DNA of 64,000 nt from positions 1,178,001 to 1,242,000 of the forward strand of contig NZ_CP072934.1 of NCBI RefSeq assembly GCF_024453815.1, given 5' to 3'. Below the pieces are notes generated by a model. It was not told the origin of the DNA, made no database searches, and saw only the letters and a program-made list of their open reading frames with translations. Source of the stretch: Corynebacterium pseudogenitalium. Lineage in GTDB: Bacteria > Actinomycetota > Actinomycetes > Mycobacteriales > Mycobacteriaceae. This document shows, one piece after another, positions 56,235 to 64,000 of this stretch (positions are counted from its first letter, which is position 1; each line of letters begins with the position of its first letter). The position numbers were made by a program, and so were the translations under genes.

Positions 56235-56891
56235 ATGCGCCAACAGTCACCACTACGCGTGATGCTCATTTTGGTACTTCTCGCAATTGCACTGTGGGTG
56301 TGGCGCTTCTTTGAAATACCTTCGCTGTCGACGTTTCGCGAGTGGGCTGATAGTACGGGAGCCTGGTTTCCAGTCGTTTTTTGGTTGCTCTACGTACTCA
56401 TCACGCAGTTCCCGATCCCCCGTACGTTGCTCACCATTTCCTCCGGTGTTCTCTTCGGTGGTTGGTTCGGGATTCTGCTCGCTATCACCGCAACGACGGC
56501 CTCAGCAGGTCTTTCGCTAACCGTTGTGCGGTTTCTTTTACGTGACTGGGTTGAGAGCAAAATTTCTCACCCCAAGCTTCACATGATTAATGAGCGGTTG
56601 GAACAGCGCGGTTGGCTGGCTGTAATGAGCCTGCGACTCATCCCCGGTATCCCTTTCTCGGTCATGAACTACGCTTCAGCGCTAAGTCGAGTCCGGCTTT
56701 TGCCGTTCATGGGGGCAACGCTCATCGGCTCGGCTCCTAACACGATTCTCGTTGCATTGTTCGGAGACACGTTGAGCGGAGATGCAAACCCAGTGCTTCT
56801 CGGCGCCGTGTTTGCACTGTCTGTTCTTGGCGTGACAGGACTGATTATCGACGCGCGCCACCCGGCGAAGCCGCGTCGAATAGAAGAGTAA
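56235..56891 (+). CDS. VTT/SNARE-associated-type membrane protein (TVP38/DedA-like)
   Basis: The 218-residue membrane protein has five or more hydrophobic helices and a VTT domain: YVLITQFPIPRTLLTISSGVLFGGWFGI and RLIPGIPFSVMNYASALSRVRLLPFMGATLIGSAPNTILV. DedA/TVP38 proteins move lipids across the membrane in other species. The ATG at 56235 follows GAAGGG; the upstream part of the frame crosses the terminator and cannot be coding. Confidence 0.87.
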   Translation: MRQQSPLRVMLILVLLAIALWVWRFFEIPSLSTFREWADSTGAWFPVVFWLLYVLITQFPIPRTLLTISSGVLFGGWFGILLAITATTASAGLSLTVVRFLLRDWVESKISHPKLHMINERLEQRGWLAVMSLRLIPGIPFSVMNYASALSRVRLLPFMGATLIGSAPNTILVALFGDTLSGDANPVLLGAVFALSVLGVTGLIIDARHPAKPRRIEE

Positions 56892-56934
56892 AGGCTCGAG
56901 CGTGTACTTTCTTGAAGCACGCTAGTATGTACGC

Positions 56935-57483
56935 ATGATTGCTGTGCATGCACGTTACCGTGGTCGCGAAAAAGGTCGCGCCGCGTTCGTCGAGTCCTCG
57001 GCTCACGCGCTCTCGACGCTTCCGGGTGTTTCGCCGTTCGAAGTCATTGGCGTTGAGGATATCCGCACAACAGTGGATGGGCCGGAGACAGCACTTAACC
57101 TCATTATGGCGCTGCTGTCAGATGGTAATTGGGCTGTCGGCCTGGGAATCACGCGCAGGCGACGTGCGCAGTTTGCCGCCACTGAGGCTGTCGGCACACG
57201 TGCAGCGCAAGTGAAAGTTATCACGGATGCTCATGCGCCTGACACCGAGGCAGAAGATATCTCAGCGACGTTTGCCCTGCTGGCGCACATTCTGCATAAG
57301 CGAACGTTTGAAGGCCGCGAAGCCACATCGCTCGTGCGCTCTGGGCTCAACCAAAATGAAGCCGCAGCGCAACTAGGTATTTCTAAACAGGCAATGAGCC
57401 AGCGCCTGCAGGCCGCCGGGTGGCAGGCCGAGCAGGCTGGCTGGAAACTCGCGCTACACCTTATGCGTCGCGCGAGTCATTAG
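56935..57483 (+). CDS. conserved protein with a C-terminal helix-turn-helix
   Basis: The 182-residue protein has an N-terminal alpha/beta part without a motif I can name and a C-terminal helix-turn-helix (GLNQNEAAAQLGISKQAMSQRLQAAGWQ) of a kind that binds DNA. No ligand domain is recognisable. Its end overlaps the SPFH-protein gene end by 23 bases in the opposite direction. Confidence 0.6.
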   Translation: MIAVHARYRGREKGRAAFVESSAHALSTLPGVSPFEVIGVEDIRTTVDGPETALNLIMALLSDGNWAVGLGITRRRRAQFAATEAVGTRAAQVKVITDAHAPDTEAEDISATFALLAHILHKRTFEGREATSLVRSGLNQNEAAAQLGISKQAMSQRLQAAGWQAEQAGWKLALHLMRRASH

Positions 57484-58666
57484 ATTCAATTGCCCGGTGT
57501 TCGCCCTTTTGGGCAACTTGCGGCGTTTCGGTCGGGGTAGAGACTTCGTCGAATGCGCTTGTCGGATCCGGGTCGTCGACGTGCTTGTTCGCGACGGCAC
57601 GCGCCTCTGCAAGTGCCCGAGCAAGTTCAGGATCAGTGGAGGTATCAAACCACTGGTCCGTGCTGTCGTCTTCGCCGGCCATAGCGCGCGTTTGTGAATC
57701 TGCACGCTGGGGTTCGTAGCGGAACACTCCGTCGCTGTCCTTGCCAGCGAACGCCTTGGCGAACTGCTCCAAAGAATCGCCAAAGCTGTTCGGAATCATC
57801 CACATCGTTGATGCTTCATTGGCCGCGATCTTAGGCAGCTTCTCCAGGTACTGGTACGCAAGCATCTCCGGCGTCACCTCTGAGGACTTGATCGCCGCGT
57901 TGACTTTCTGAATGGCTCGCGCTTCACCTTGCGACTCAAGATATTTCGCCGCACGCTCGCCTTCCGCGCGTAGAATCATCGCCTGGCGCTCAGCTTCAGC
58001 CGCGAGAATAGCAGCGTGCTTCTCGCCTTCAGCAGAGAGGATTCGCGCCTGCTTCTCACCTTCGGCAGTCTTGATGTCCGACTCGCGCTTACCTTCAGCG
58101 GTAAGGATCATGGCGCGCTTTTCGCGGTCGGCTTTCATCTGCATTTCCATCGATTGCTGAATCGATGGTGGCGGATCAATCGCTTTCAGCTCAACGCGGC
58201 TAATACGCAGTCCCCACTTGGCGGTAGCAGCGTCAAGCTCACCCCTCAGGCGCCTGTTAATAGTTTCTCTCGAGGTCAGCGTTTCCTCAAGCGTCATCCC
58301 GCCGACGACATCACGCAACGTCGCGACGGATATTTGCTCAACACCTACCAAGTAATTATCGACGCCGTAAATAGCCTTTGCCGGATCGTTAATCTGAAAC
58401 GTCACCACAATATCAATTGCGACGGTGAGGTTGTCCTGCGTAATTACTGCTTGCGGAGGAAACGAAACGACCCTCTCGCGCGTATCAACGCGCGCTCTAA
58501 CACGATCAATAAACGGCACCAGTAGTGTTAGCCCACCGGAAACGGTCCGTGTATAGGACCCCAGACGTTCAATAACTGCTGACTCACCTTGCGGGATTAG
58601 CTTCACAGATGCGAGCAGCACCGCGATTACCAAGATGAGCAGCAGCCCCAGTATTACCAAGGCCAT
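57461..58666 (-). CDS. SPFH/Band-7 (stomatin-like) membrane protein
   Basis: The 401-residue protein has an N-terminal membrane helix (VILGLLLILVIAVLLASVKLI) and the SPFH/Band-7 domain: VIERLGSYTRTVSGGLTLLVPFID, QVVTFQINDPAKAIY-like strand order and a LRDVVGGMTLEETLTSR segment. A long coiled region of repeated EGEKQAR/ILSAEGE blocks and a charged tail follow. Such proteins form oligomeric scaffolds at the membrane. The ATG at 58666 overlaps the NfeD stop by one base (TAATG) with AAGGAG upstream, so the pair is cotranslated. Confidence 0.9.
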   Translation of the reverse strand: MALVILGLLLILVIAVLLASVKLIPQGESAVIERLGSYTRTVSGGLTLLVPFIDRVRARVDTRERVVSFPPQAVITQDNLTVAIDIVVTFQINDPAKAIYGVDNYLVGVEQISVATLRDVVGGMTLEETLTSRETINRRLRGELDAATAKWGLRISRVELKAIDPPPSIQQSMEMQMKADREKRAMILTAEGKRESDIKTAEGEKQARILSAEGEKHAAILAAEAERQAMILRAEGERAAKYLESQGEARAIQKVNAAIKSSEVTPEMLAYQYLEKLPKIAANEASTMWMIPNSFGDSLEQFAKAFAGKDSDGVFRYEPQRADSQTRAMAGEDDSTDQWFDTSTDPELARALAEARAVANKHVDDPDPTSAFDEVSTPTETPQVAQKGEHRAIESNDSRDA

Positions 58667-59112
58667 TATGGCGACTCCTTCCATACGACAGCGATTGGGC
58701 CGTCAATATCTGAAACGATGACTGTGGAACCAGACTTAATGGTGTGGCTTGGATCAATTGCTCTCGCGGACCAAAGCGATCCGTCCAGTTGAATCTGACC
58801 GCTGCTCGGCGTGATCTCCTCAACCACTTGTGCACTCGTGCCAATGAGTGATTGGCCAAGCTCCCCCACCGTAGATGGGCGGCGCAAGCGCCTGTGCAAG
58901 TAAGGCCGGAGGAGGAACCAGAAACCGGCCGAAGCAACTACAAACGCCCCGATTTCAACCCCCAAAGGCACCCCGGCAAGCGCAATAGCAGACGTAGTAA
59001 GCGCCCCTGCTGCAATCATGAGGAACGTAAACTCCCCTACGGCGAGTTCAGCAACTGCGAATGCTACGGCAATGCCTAGCCAAATAAGACTACCCACGGC
59101 TTCACTATACAA
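58666..59112 (-). CDS. NfeD-family membrane protein
   Basis: The 148-residue protein has two or three hydrophobic segments over residues 8-70 and an OB-fold C-terminal NfeD domain with GTSAQVVEEITPSSGQIQLDG and WSARAI. NfeD proteins work with SPFH partners in membrane quality control, and the pair here is the usual arrangement. It starts 11 bases downstream of the DUF3097 stop. Confidence 0.88.
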   Translation of the reverse strand: MYSEAVGSLIWLGIAVAFAVAELAVGEFTFLMIAAGALTTSAIALAGVPLGVEIGAFVVASAGFWFLLRPYLHRRLRRPSTVGELGQSLIGTSAQVVEEITPSSGQIQLDGSLWSARAIDPSHTIKSGSTVIVSDIDGPIAVVWKESP

Positions 59113-59123
59113 AAACGATTCGG

Positions 59124-59969
59124 TCAGCAGTCGGATTTCTTAAGCTGCGGATTGGTGACAAAATCCACGAGTCGCTCAACTGCGCCGATAAGGGTGGAAT
59201 CAAGATCTCGGTATGTCTCGACAGCATCGTAGACACGCCGCCAGCCATCCTTCGGACTGCCCCACCCGGCACGTTGGCATACCCCTGTCTTCCAATCCTC
59301 TCCGTAAGGCACCTTTGGCCAGTTCTTCAACCCAACTCGTTCCGGCTTTACGGCTTCCCAGATGTCGATGTATGGGTGGCCTGTGACAAGTACGTGTGGA
59401 CCTACCCCCTCGACGAGGCGGGACTCTTTTGTGCCTTCGATGAGGTGGTCAGCAAGCACACCGATGCGTCGCCCCGGTCCCGGGTGGAACTCCTCCAGCC
59501 TGTCGCTCAAGTTGTCAAGCCCCTCAAGATACTCAACGACGACACCTTCGACTTTGAGGTCGTGCCCCCATACCTTCTGTACGATAGCGGCGTCGTGAAT
59601 ACCTTCCACCCAAATTCGGCTTGGCTGCGCAACTTTCGCTTTCGCGTTAGCTACTTTCCGTGAACCGGAGTTTGAGTGGGTGCTCGATTCCTGCTGCGGA
59701 GCGACATAGCGGTGTAAGGAGACTCGCTGTCCCTCTACTTCGAAGGCTCCGGGAAGCATCTTAAAAAGGCGTTGTTGCCCGTGCCTGTCCTCAAGACGAA
59801 CGAAATCACCGTCGTACGTACGCTCAAAACCAACTACGGCTCCCACGAATTCGTCGCCCACAATCTCAACGATGATGCCCGGCTCTGCGGGGATGCTGGG
59901 ATACTTGGGCTTCTTGTTGCGCGAATGCCCTTGGAAAATATCTCCGCTGTAACGATTATCCGGTGTCAT
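59124..59969 (-). CDS. DUF3097-family protein
   Basis: The 281-residue protein matches actinobacterial DUF3097: IVEIVGDEFVGAVVGFERTYDGDFVRLED, the Toprim-like central block RIWVEGIHDAAIVQKVWGHDLKVEGVVVEYLEGLDNL, then VLADHLIEGTKESRLVEGV and HPYIDIWEAVKP. The Toprim look (E-G-x-x-D and late D-x-L) suggests a nucleotide or nucleic acid function, which is not established. It is divergent from the next gene with 33 bases between starts. Confidence 0.8.
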   Translation of the reverse strand: MTPDNRYSGDIFQGHSRNKKPKYPSIPAEPGIIVEIVGDEFVGAVVGFERTYDGDFVRLEDRHGQQRLFKMLPGAFEVEGQRVSLHRYVAPQQESSTHSNSGSRKVANAKAKVAQPSRIWVEGIHDAAIVQKVWGHDLKVEGVVVEYLEGLDNLSDRLEEFHPGPGRRIGVLADHLIEGTKESRLVEGVGPHVLVTGHPYIDIWEAVKPERVGLKNWPKVPYGEDWKTGVCQRAGWGSPKDGWRRVYDAVETYRDLDSTLIGAVERLVDFVTNPQLKKSDC

Positions 59970-60002
59970 AGTGGCACTAGTCTATCGGTTACCATCAGAC
60001 GA

Positions 60003-60752
60003 ATGAATCTTCGCGCGCATGTTTACTCGCCACTGCAAAACACTGCGGTGTGGATCGCAGCGTGGTTGTATCACGTGACGTCGACAGACGAAACGCTCGC
60101 AGCACTTGACGAGCTCGGTGGAGGCCACCATTATGGCACCGGTGGGGGCGTAGAATTACTCACCGAAATTCGCAGGGTAGCTAATCTTGAGTCCCGCGAG
60201 CCGGTCGTGCGGCTAGTCCTAGGTGGAGCGGGCGACACTCCGGCGCTGTGGGCTCACACAGCAGCGGCGGAAGCAATGACGGATGCAGGAGCCTTGATCA
60301 TCATCGGGGCAGAAGGGCTCTATCACATTCTCATTCCGAGCTTCGAAACAGACGGCGTGCACTGGCGTTGGTTCGAGGATTATCGACGCCCACCCGAACC
60401 AGACTGGCTATCTCCTGGTGAAGCCGACCAAATGCTGAGAAACGCAACAGATCAAGCTGCGATGATGATTGAGGCCGTCGCCCAGCCCAACGAAACGCTG
60501 TCCTCACCCCGACTCACGGTCGGCCATATCACCGATTTCTATGACACCCCAGGATTGCCAATTGCCACCACGCCAAGGGCAGCTCAGATTTTTGCGCGCG
60601 CGGATAGAGTCTCGGCGATCGTCGAGACGGTGACAGACCGGCTGGGAGATCACTCTTTTGATCAGCACTTGCTCGTATTGGGAAGGAGCATCCGAAGAGC
60701 GCGAACAGCAGGCGTTGCGGAAGCCGTTCGCGATTTTCGGGCTACTCGGTAA
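60003..60752 (+). CDS. conserved actinobacterial protein of unknown function
   Basis: The 249-residue protein has no motif I recognise; it is alpha/beta with acidic N-terminal parts and a basic C-terminus (IRRARTAGVAEAVRDFR). It resembles proteins conserved next to the ferrochelatase gene in corynebacteria. The ATG at 60003 is chosen because residues upstream look like noise. Its end overlaps the hemH stop by 11 bases in the opposite direction. Confidence 0.6.
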   Translation: MNLRAHVYSPLQNTAVWIAAWLYHVTSTDETLAALDELGGGHHYGTGGGVELLTEIRRVANLESREPVVRLVLGGAGDTPALWAHTAAAEAMTDAGALIIIGAEGLYHILIPSFETDGVHWRWFEDYRRPPEPDWLSPGEADQMLRNATDQAAMMIEAVAQPNETLSSPRLTVGHITDFYDTPGLPIATTPRAAQIFARADRVSAIVETVTDRLGDHSFDQHLLVLGRSIRRARTAGVAEAVRDFRATR

Positions 60753-61794
60753 CGCGCGGACGAATCGGAGCGCAGCAATCAGTGTGGCAAGGAACACCAT
60801 TTTCGGTGCAGCCCTGCACCGAAATCGTGGACAGCGTAGGAGGCGTCGTGCCGCGGCTAATGCATTCTGCAATGTCAACGATCATCGATGCGAACCGCGG
60901 CTCGAGACCGATAGTCGGGACCCTGGTGAATTCAACGCCGAGCTTGTCGCACTCAGCCTTCAATTCGGTATCGAGATCCCACACAACTTCCATATGGTCA
61001 GTCAAGAACCCGATCGGCACGCAAACGATGTGAGTGACTCCCTGTTGATGGAGCTCCTTGACGCGGTCGATAATATCGGGCTCTAGCCACGGAGTCTGCG
61101 GGTTGCCGGAACGCGATTGCCAAACGTTTTCGTAAGTCTCTACTCCTGCATGCTCTGCGACGAGGCGCGAAGCCTCAAGGACCTGTCGCGAGTAAAGATG
61201 TGCGTCCTCGTGGCCGCCAGCGGCGGCATCTGCAGCTGTGGGAATTGAGTGCGCCGAGAAGAGGATCCGGGTCGTTCGCAAAGCCTTGTCATCGATTGAC
61301 TCCATTGCTTGCTTCAACGAATCACCCATGAGCCGGACAAACGTTGGGTGCCCGTAGAACTGCCACAGTTTTGTGAAATGCAGCTCAGGGTGTGCCTGGT
61401 GCAACCGAGCAATATCCTCATCATACTGACGGCAAGCGGAGTAACCGCCCCAAGCGCTCGTAGCGAAAACGAGGATGTTCCGATGCCCAGCTTCTGAGAT
61501 TTCGCGTGCGGTATCTTCTGCGAAAGGATGCCAATTCCGATTTCCGAAATAGACCGGAAGATTATGCCCCCGCCTACTCAGCTCGGCACGAAGCTGCTCG
61601 ATAATTTCTAGATTTTGGCCATTAATTGGGCTCACTCCACCGAAGTGGAAATAGTGCTCACCAACTACTTTCAACCGCTCTTTCGGGATGCCCCTGCCGC
61701 GTGTGACATTTTCGAGGAATGGAATTACTTCGTCCTCCCCTTCTGGTCCACCGAAAGAGAGCACGAGCAACGCATCGAAATTTTTGAATGCCAT
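60742..61794 (-). CDS. hemH: ferrochelatase (coproporphyrin type in actinobacteria)
   Basis: The 350-residue enzyme inserts iron into a porphyrin. The actinobacterial branch uses coproporphyrin III, so it is CpfC by function. Visible segments are LLVLSFGGPEG, YFGNRNWHPF, the active-site LFSAHSIP with the metal-binding His, and ICVPIGFLTDHMEVVWDLD with the catalytic Glu/Asp. Two late cysteines in VPCHTDCCAPI may bind an Fe-S cluster, as in many actinobacterial enzymes. It starts 19 bases after the NlpC/P60 gene stop. Confidence 0.93.
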   Translation of the reverse strand: MAFKNFDALLVLSFGGPEGEDEVIPFLENVTRGRGIPKERLKVVGEHYFHFGGVSPINGQNLEIIEQLRAELSRRGHNLPVYFGNRNWHPFAEDTAREISEAGHRNILVFATSAWGGYSACRQYDEDIARLHQAHPELHFTKLWQFYGHPTFVRLMGDSLKQAMESIDDKALRTTRILFSAHSIPTAADAAAGGHEDAHLYSRQVLEASRLVAEHAGVETYENVWQSRSGNPQTPWLEPDIIDRVKELHQQGVTHIVCVPIGFLTDHMEVVWDLDTELKAECDKLGVEFTRVPTIGLEPRFASMIVDIAECISRGTTPPTLSTISVQGCTENGVPCHTDCCAPIRPRVTE

Positions 61795-61813
61795 GGGGAA
61801 CGATTCTAATGAA

Positions 61814-63454
61814 CTAAAGCAGACGGACTGCATTCGCTGACATACCAGACCAACGAACTGGAGCAATCTGAACATTCTGGCCAGCTTGGGGAGCCTCGAT
61901 CATCATGCCGTCGCCGAGGTAAATTGCCACGTGCTGACTGCCGCCAGGGCCCCAGAACAAGAGATCGCCACGTTGTGCTTCACTCGGCGCAACTGGAGTT
62001 CCTCGCTGGTACTGGTAGCCCGTGTAGTGCGGCAGCGAAATTCCTACGCCAGCAAAGGCGTAGAGTACAAGCCCAGAGCAATCGAATCCAGACATGCTCC
62101 CGCCATTCACACCCACGGTTGGACCATTCGCGTCACCACCGCCCCAAACATACGGCGTACCGATCATCGCTTCGGCACGTGCGATTACTGTCTCTACAGA
62201 CGAGGAATTTGCCGACGGTGCTAAGGCAGACCGAACTTCATTCGTAATCGACTCGAAAGTGCCAACTGCAGGAACGACCTGCGACAGATCGGAAGTAGCA
62301 GAGTCAGGCTGACCAGCGGAGGAATCAGCAGCCAGAACACTATTGAGCCCCTGTGCGAAAGCAGCAATGACGTCACTTGTGCTCGAGCCTCCATAGGGGT
62401 TCGCTGTTTCGCTGTGATCAGGCTGAGAGGAACCAACGAGGGCTTCAGAAGCGACGATGGTTGCCGCTTGGGTCAGCAAGTCAGTGACATCGCTCCCCTC
62501 GGAGTACTCGAGCCGCGGCGTATCTGCCTGGTTGGAGACCTCCACATATCCACCTGTACGCTGCGCCGTATTCACGGCTTGTACTAGTGCTTGTTCATTT
62601 GGAACCTCAGCTCCAGGGGCAATTTCGTTCATTCGTTCTTCGACGGCGTCAAGAAGCTCAGGCGAAACCTCATACGTTTCAGCTGGAGTCTCCTGAACCT
62701 CAGCTGACTGCGGCGCAGGGCTATTTGAGATACCACGTTCCTGCGCGACGTCGCTCTCGATGCTGTTCAACTCCGCAGATGCAGCCTCGCGCTGCTCAAT
62801 GACATCGTCTAGTTGTGAAGACAGAGAGGCAAGCTCATCACGCGTAGCGGATTCTGCGGCCACAGCTTCGTCCGCAGCCTGCTGCGCAACTTCACTGGCC
62901 TGGCGCTGCAGAGATTCATCGTTCGCAGCCTCGAGGCGAGCTTGCTCAACTTCGGCGAGCTTTTGCTGTTTTTCCTCGCTTCGTTGGCGGAGAAAGAGTG
63001 AACGGTCAAGTACATCCTTTTGCGATTGCTCTCCACCGAGTGCCTGAATCGGGCTTCCACCAGCGGAGTTGCGATACTGCGACCGAGTCACTGCGGATAG
63101 CTCAGCACGAGCTTTCTCAACTGCCGCCTGCGATTCCTCCAGACGACGCTTCGCCTCCTCAGCACCGCGGCGTGCCTGCTCAGAACGAGACTGAGCATCA
63201 TGGAGGTCTACAAAAGCACGATTTGCCGCTTCCCGCAGTTGACCAATTTTCAGGTCTAGTTCGGCGATCTCAGCTTGCGATGCTGAAAGCTTGGCTACTA
63301 GAGCAGACGCGGTTGACTGCGCTGCGGGAGCAGCAACAGCAGGGCCCACAGGAGAGCTCAACGAAAAAGCCAACGCGAAACTGGTTGAACAAGCAAGGGT
63401 GCTGGACCAAACCTGGCGAGCACGCGTTCGCGTGCTCTTCGACGGGGTAACCAC
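61814..63454 (-). CDS. secreted NlpC/P60 cell-wall endopeptidase (RipC-like)
   Basis: The 546-residue protein has a long N-terminal signal region, a coiled coil at about residues 60-260 (many Glu/Gln/Ala, as in RipC and RipA), a disordered linker, and a C-terminal NlpC/P60 domain. The catalytic Cys is in SGFDCSGLVLYAF, and the His is in GGSQHVAIYLGDG. It cleaves peptidoglycan stem peptides between D-Glu and m-DAP, as FtsEX-dependent RipC does in this lineage. GTG at 63454 is chosen because AGGAG lies seven bases upstream; GTG at 63469 is in frame and has none. Confidence 0.9.
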   Translation of the reverse strand: MVTPSKSTRTRARQVWSSTLACSTSFALAFSLSSPVGPAVAAPAAQSTASALVAKLSASQAEIAELDLKIGQLREAANRAFVDLHDAQSRSEQARRGAEEAKRRLEESQAAVEKARAELSAVTRSQYRNSAGGSPIQALGGEQSQKDVLDRSLFLRQRSEEKQQKLAEVEQARLEAANDESLQRQASEVAQQAADEAVAAESATRDELASLSSQLDDVIEQREAASAELNSIESDVAQERGISNSPAPQSAEVQETPAETYEVSPELLDAVEERMNEIAPGAEVPNEQALVQAVNTAQRTGGYVEVSNQADTPRLEYSEGSDVTDLLTQAATIVASEALVGSSQPDHSETANPYGGSSTSDVIAAFAQGLNSVLAADSSAGQPDSATSDLSQVVPAVGTFESITNEVRSALAPSANSSSVETVIARAEAMIGTPYVWGGGDANGPTVGVNGGSMSGFDCSGLVLYAFAGVGISLPHYTGYQYQRGTPVAPSEAQRGDLLFWGPGGSQHVAIYLGDGMMIEAPQAGQNVQIAPVRWSGMSANAVRLL

Positions 63455-63496
63455 GAAGGTGCTCCTCACGCCGCACCCAACATCAACTCATGCAAA

Positions 63497-63575
63497 GTCT
63501 CACGCCGGGCAAGCAAGCGAGTGACTAGCTCGCTGTCAGGCAAACCCGACCTGTGAAGACTCCGCGTGCTGAGAC
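63497..63575 (-). promoter_or_regulatory. leader RNA stem structure upstream of the NlpC/P60 gene
   Basis: GTCTCA plus CGC (63497-63505) pairs with GCG plus TGAGAC (63564-63575) with a three-base bulge. Inside, CGGG (63506-63509) pairs with CCCG (63545-63548), and GCGAG with CTCGC (63517-63521, 63529-63533). The fold lies 43-121 bases before the start codon. It resembles only part of a c-di-AMP riboswitch and cannot be called one by eye. Confidence 0.4.
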
Positions 63576-63863
63576 GAGTACGGCTCTGTTAAATCGACTA
63601 CTGAAAACAGCCTCACGGTTGTGTACGACGCAAACATAGACGTGGTTTGACTGGACCACACGTGTCAAAAGTCAGTGCAACTTCCTTGACTAGAGGAAAG
63701 CTCTGGCACGTTTGCAACACACCTCAGCTCATGAGGCAACAAACAAACCATACGACACTTAACTGATTTGTTACACAAACTTTATCTTCAGTAACAGAAG
63801 TTAAGGATTTTCACTTGACGACGAGAGCTCTAACCTTGGATTATGTAGGCACAAAAGTAGCAG

Positions 63864-63879
63864 TGTGATTATTGTCACT
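63864..63879. promoter_or_regulatory. GlxR/CRP-like binding site
   Basis: TGTGATTATTGTCACT matches the GlxR consensus TGTGA-N6-TCACA at 9 of 10 fixed positions. It lies in the non-coding region upstream of the NlpC/P60 gene, about 400 bases from its start. Confidence 0.55.
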
Positions 63880-63908
63880 TAAAAGTCGCCAATCGAAACG
63901 TCAAGGCT

Positions 63909-64000
63909 CTACGCCTGACGCCAATTCTGGATAGCGGTAGCTCCACACGTGACGATGAGGACTACTGCAACCGCAATCAATACCGAAATCCAATCAAGCT
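63909..64000 (-). CDS. C-terminal end of a membrane protein, cut by the window edge
   Basis: The last 92 bases on the minus strand encode a run with one hydrophobic helix (WISVLIAVAVVLIVTCGAT) ending IQNWRQA and TAG at 63909-63911. It looks like the end of a small membrane protein encoded upstream of the NlpC/P60 gene. The rest is outside the window. Confidence 0.5.
   Translation of the reverse strand, partial: LDWISVLIAVAVVLIVTCGATAIQNWRQA

Larger units (their letters stand above)
63455..63908. other. long non-coding leader/promoter region of the NlpC/P60 gene
   Basis: About 450 bases without a supported gene. They hold the leader stem-loops at 63497-63575, a small CCTCA/TGAGG hairpin (63722-63736), GTTAC and GTAAC elements 21 bases apart (63770 and 63791), and a GlxR-like palindrome at 63864-63879. 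No clear -35/-10 pair stands out on the minus strand. Confidence 0.6.

Noticed and set aside
63455-63908. Complete c-di-AMP (ydaO) riboswitch
   Set aside because: The conserved GGGG-containing parts of the class are not visible on the minus strand; only a short 3'-like fragment is present.
1-64000. CRISPR arrays, insertion sequences, prophage genes and rRNA
   Set aside because: I saw no repeat-spacer pattern, transposase or integrase gene, phage structural gene or rRNA sequence; the genes belong to conserved core families.

Overview
The window is a stretch of chromosome from a Corynebacterium-like member of the Mycobacteriales. The evidence is: the OdhI/GarA phospho-switch followed by two MerR-type regulators and a bifunctional-nuclease protein; SecA2; RbpA; the mycothiol gene mshC; separate polyprenol-phosphate-mannose synthase and Lnt genes; and the tatAC-paf-pup-dop-mpa pupylation region without proteasome subunit genes. 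Genes are densely packed, with many 1-8 base overlaps. I see no rRNA, insertion sequence, prophage or CRISPR array. The longest stretch without a gene is about 0.45 kb near the right end.

Region 1 (0-9.5 kb) holds a secreted lipoprotein esterase and a lipid kinase, a gamma-carbonic anhydrase, tRNA-Pro(GGG), a hydrolase-OsmC fusion with a YchJ-like protein, secA2, and the odhI-ftsR-nuclease-MerR group that links 2-oxoglutarate metabolism and cell division control. Region 2 (9.5-22 kb) holds a VWA membrane protein, a four-gene string (DEAD-box helicase, two CNNM/CorC-type membrane proteins, a putative glycosylase), gnd, a thioesterase, corA, ndh, a cyclopropane-synthase-like methyltransferase and a YceI protein. 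Region 3 (22-32 kb) holds rbpA with a SigH-like promoter, the lipoglycan/lipoprotein pair ppm1-lnt, fxsA, a lipase, pepQ and helY. Region 4 (31.5-44 kb) holds tatC-tatA, the WYL regulators pafC-pafB, and the pupylation genes pafA-pup-dop and mpa. A divergent pdxS/pdxR pair sits between dop and mpa, and trmI and an M18 aminopeptidase follow.

Region 5 (44-51 kb) holds a RecB-family nuclease and the leftward series hisE-hisG-aspA-dcu-fhs. This joins aspartate deamination, C4-dicarboxylate exchange and formyl-tetrahydrofolate synthesis. A strikingly structured leader lies between aspA and dcu. Region 6 (51-64 kb) holds a HAD phosphatase, mshC, uppP, an LppL-like lipoprotein, pyrD, tRNA-Leu(GAG), a VTT-domain protein, an SPFH/NfeD pair, DUF3097, a ferrochelatase of the actinobacterial coproporphyrin type, and a secreted NlpC/P60 endopeptidase behind a long regulated-looking leader.

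The observations I rate most worth checking are: the junction-like RNA structure that would hide the dcu ribosome binding site (47803-47878); the SigH-type promoter of rbpA; the pdxS/pdxR pair inside the pupylation locus, with no pdxT and with a PdxR that lacks the usual PLP lysine; the Mpa C-terminus without a proteasome-docking motif; and the leader upstream of the NlpC/P60 gene. All functional calls rest on reading motifs and gene order, without database searches.
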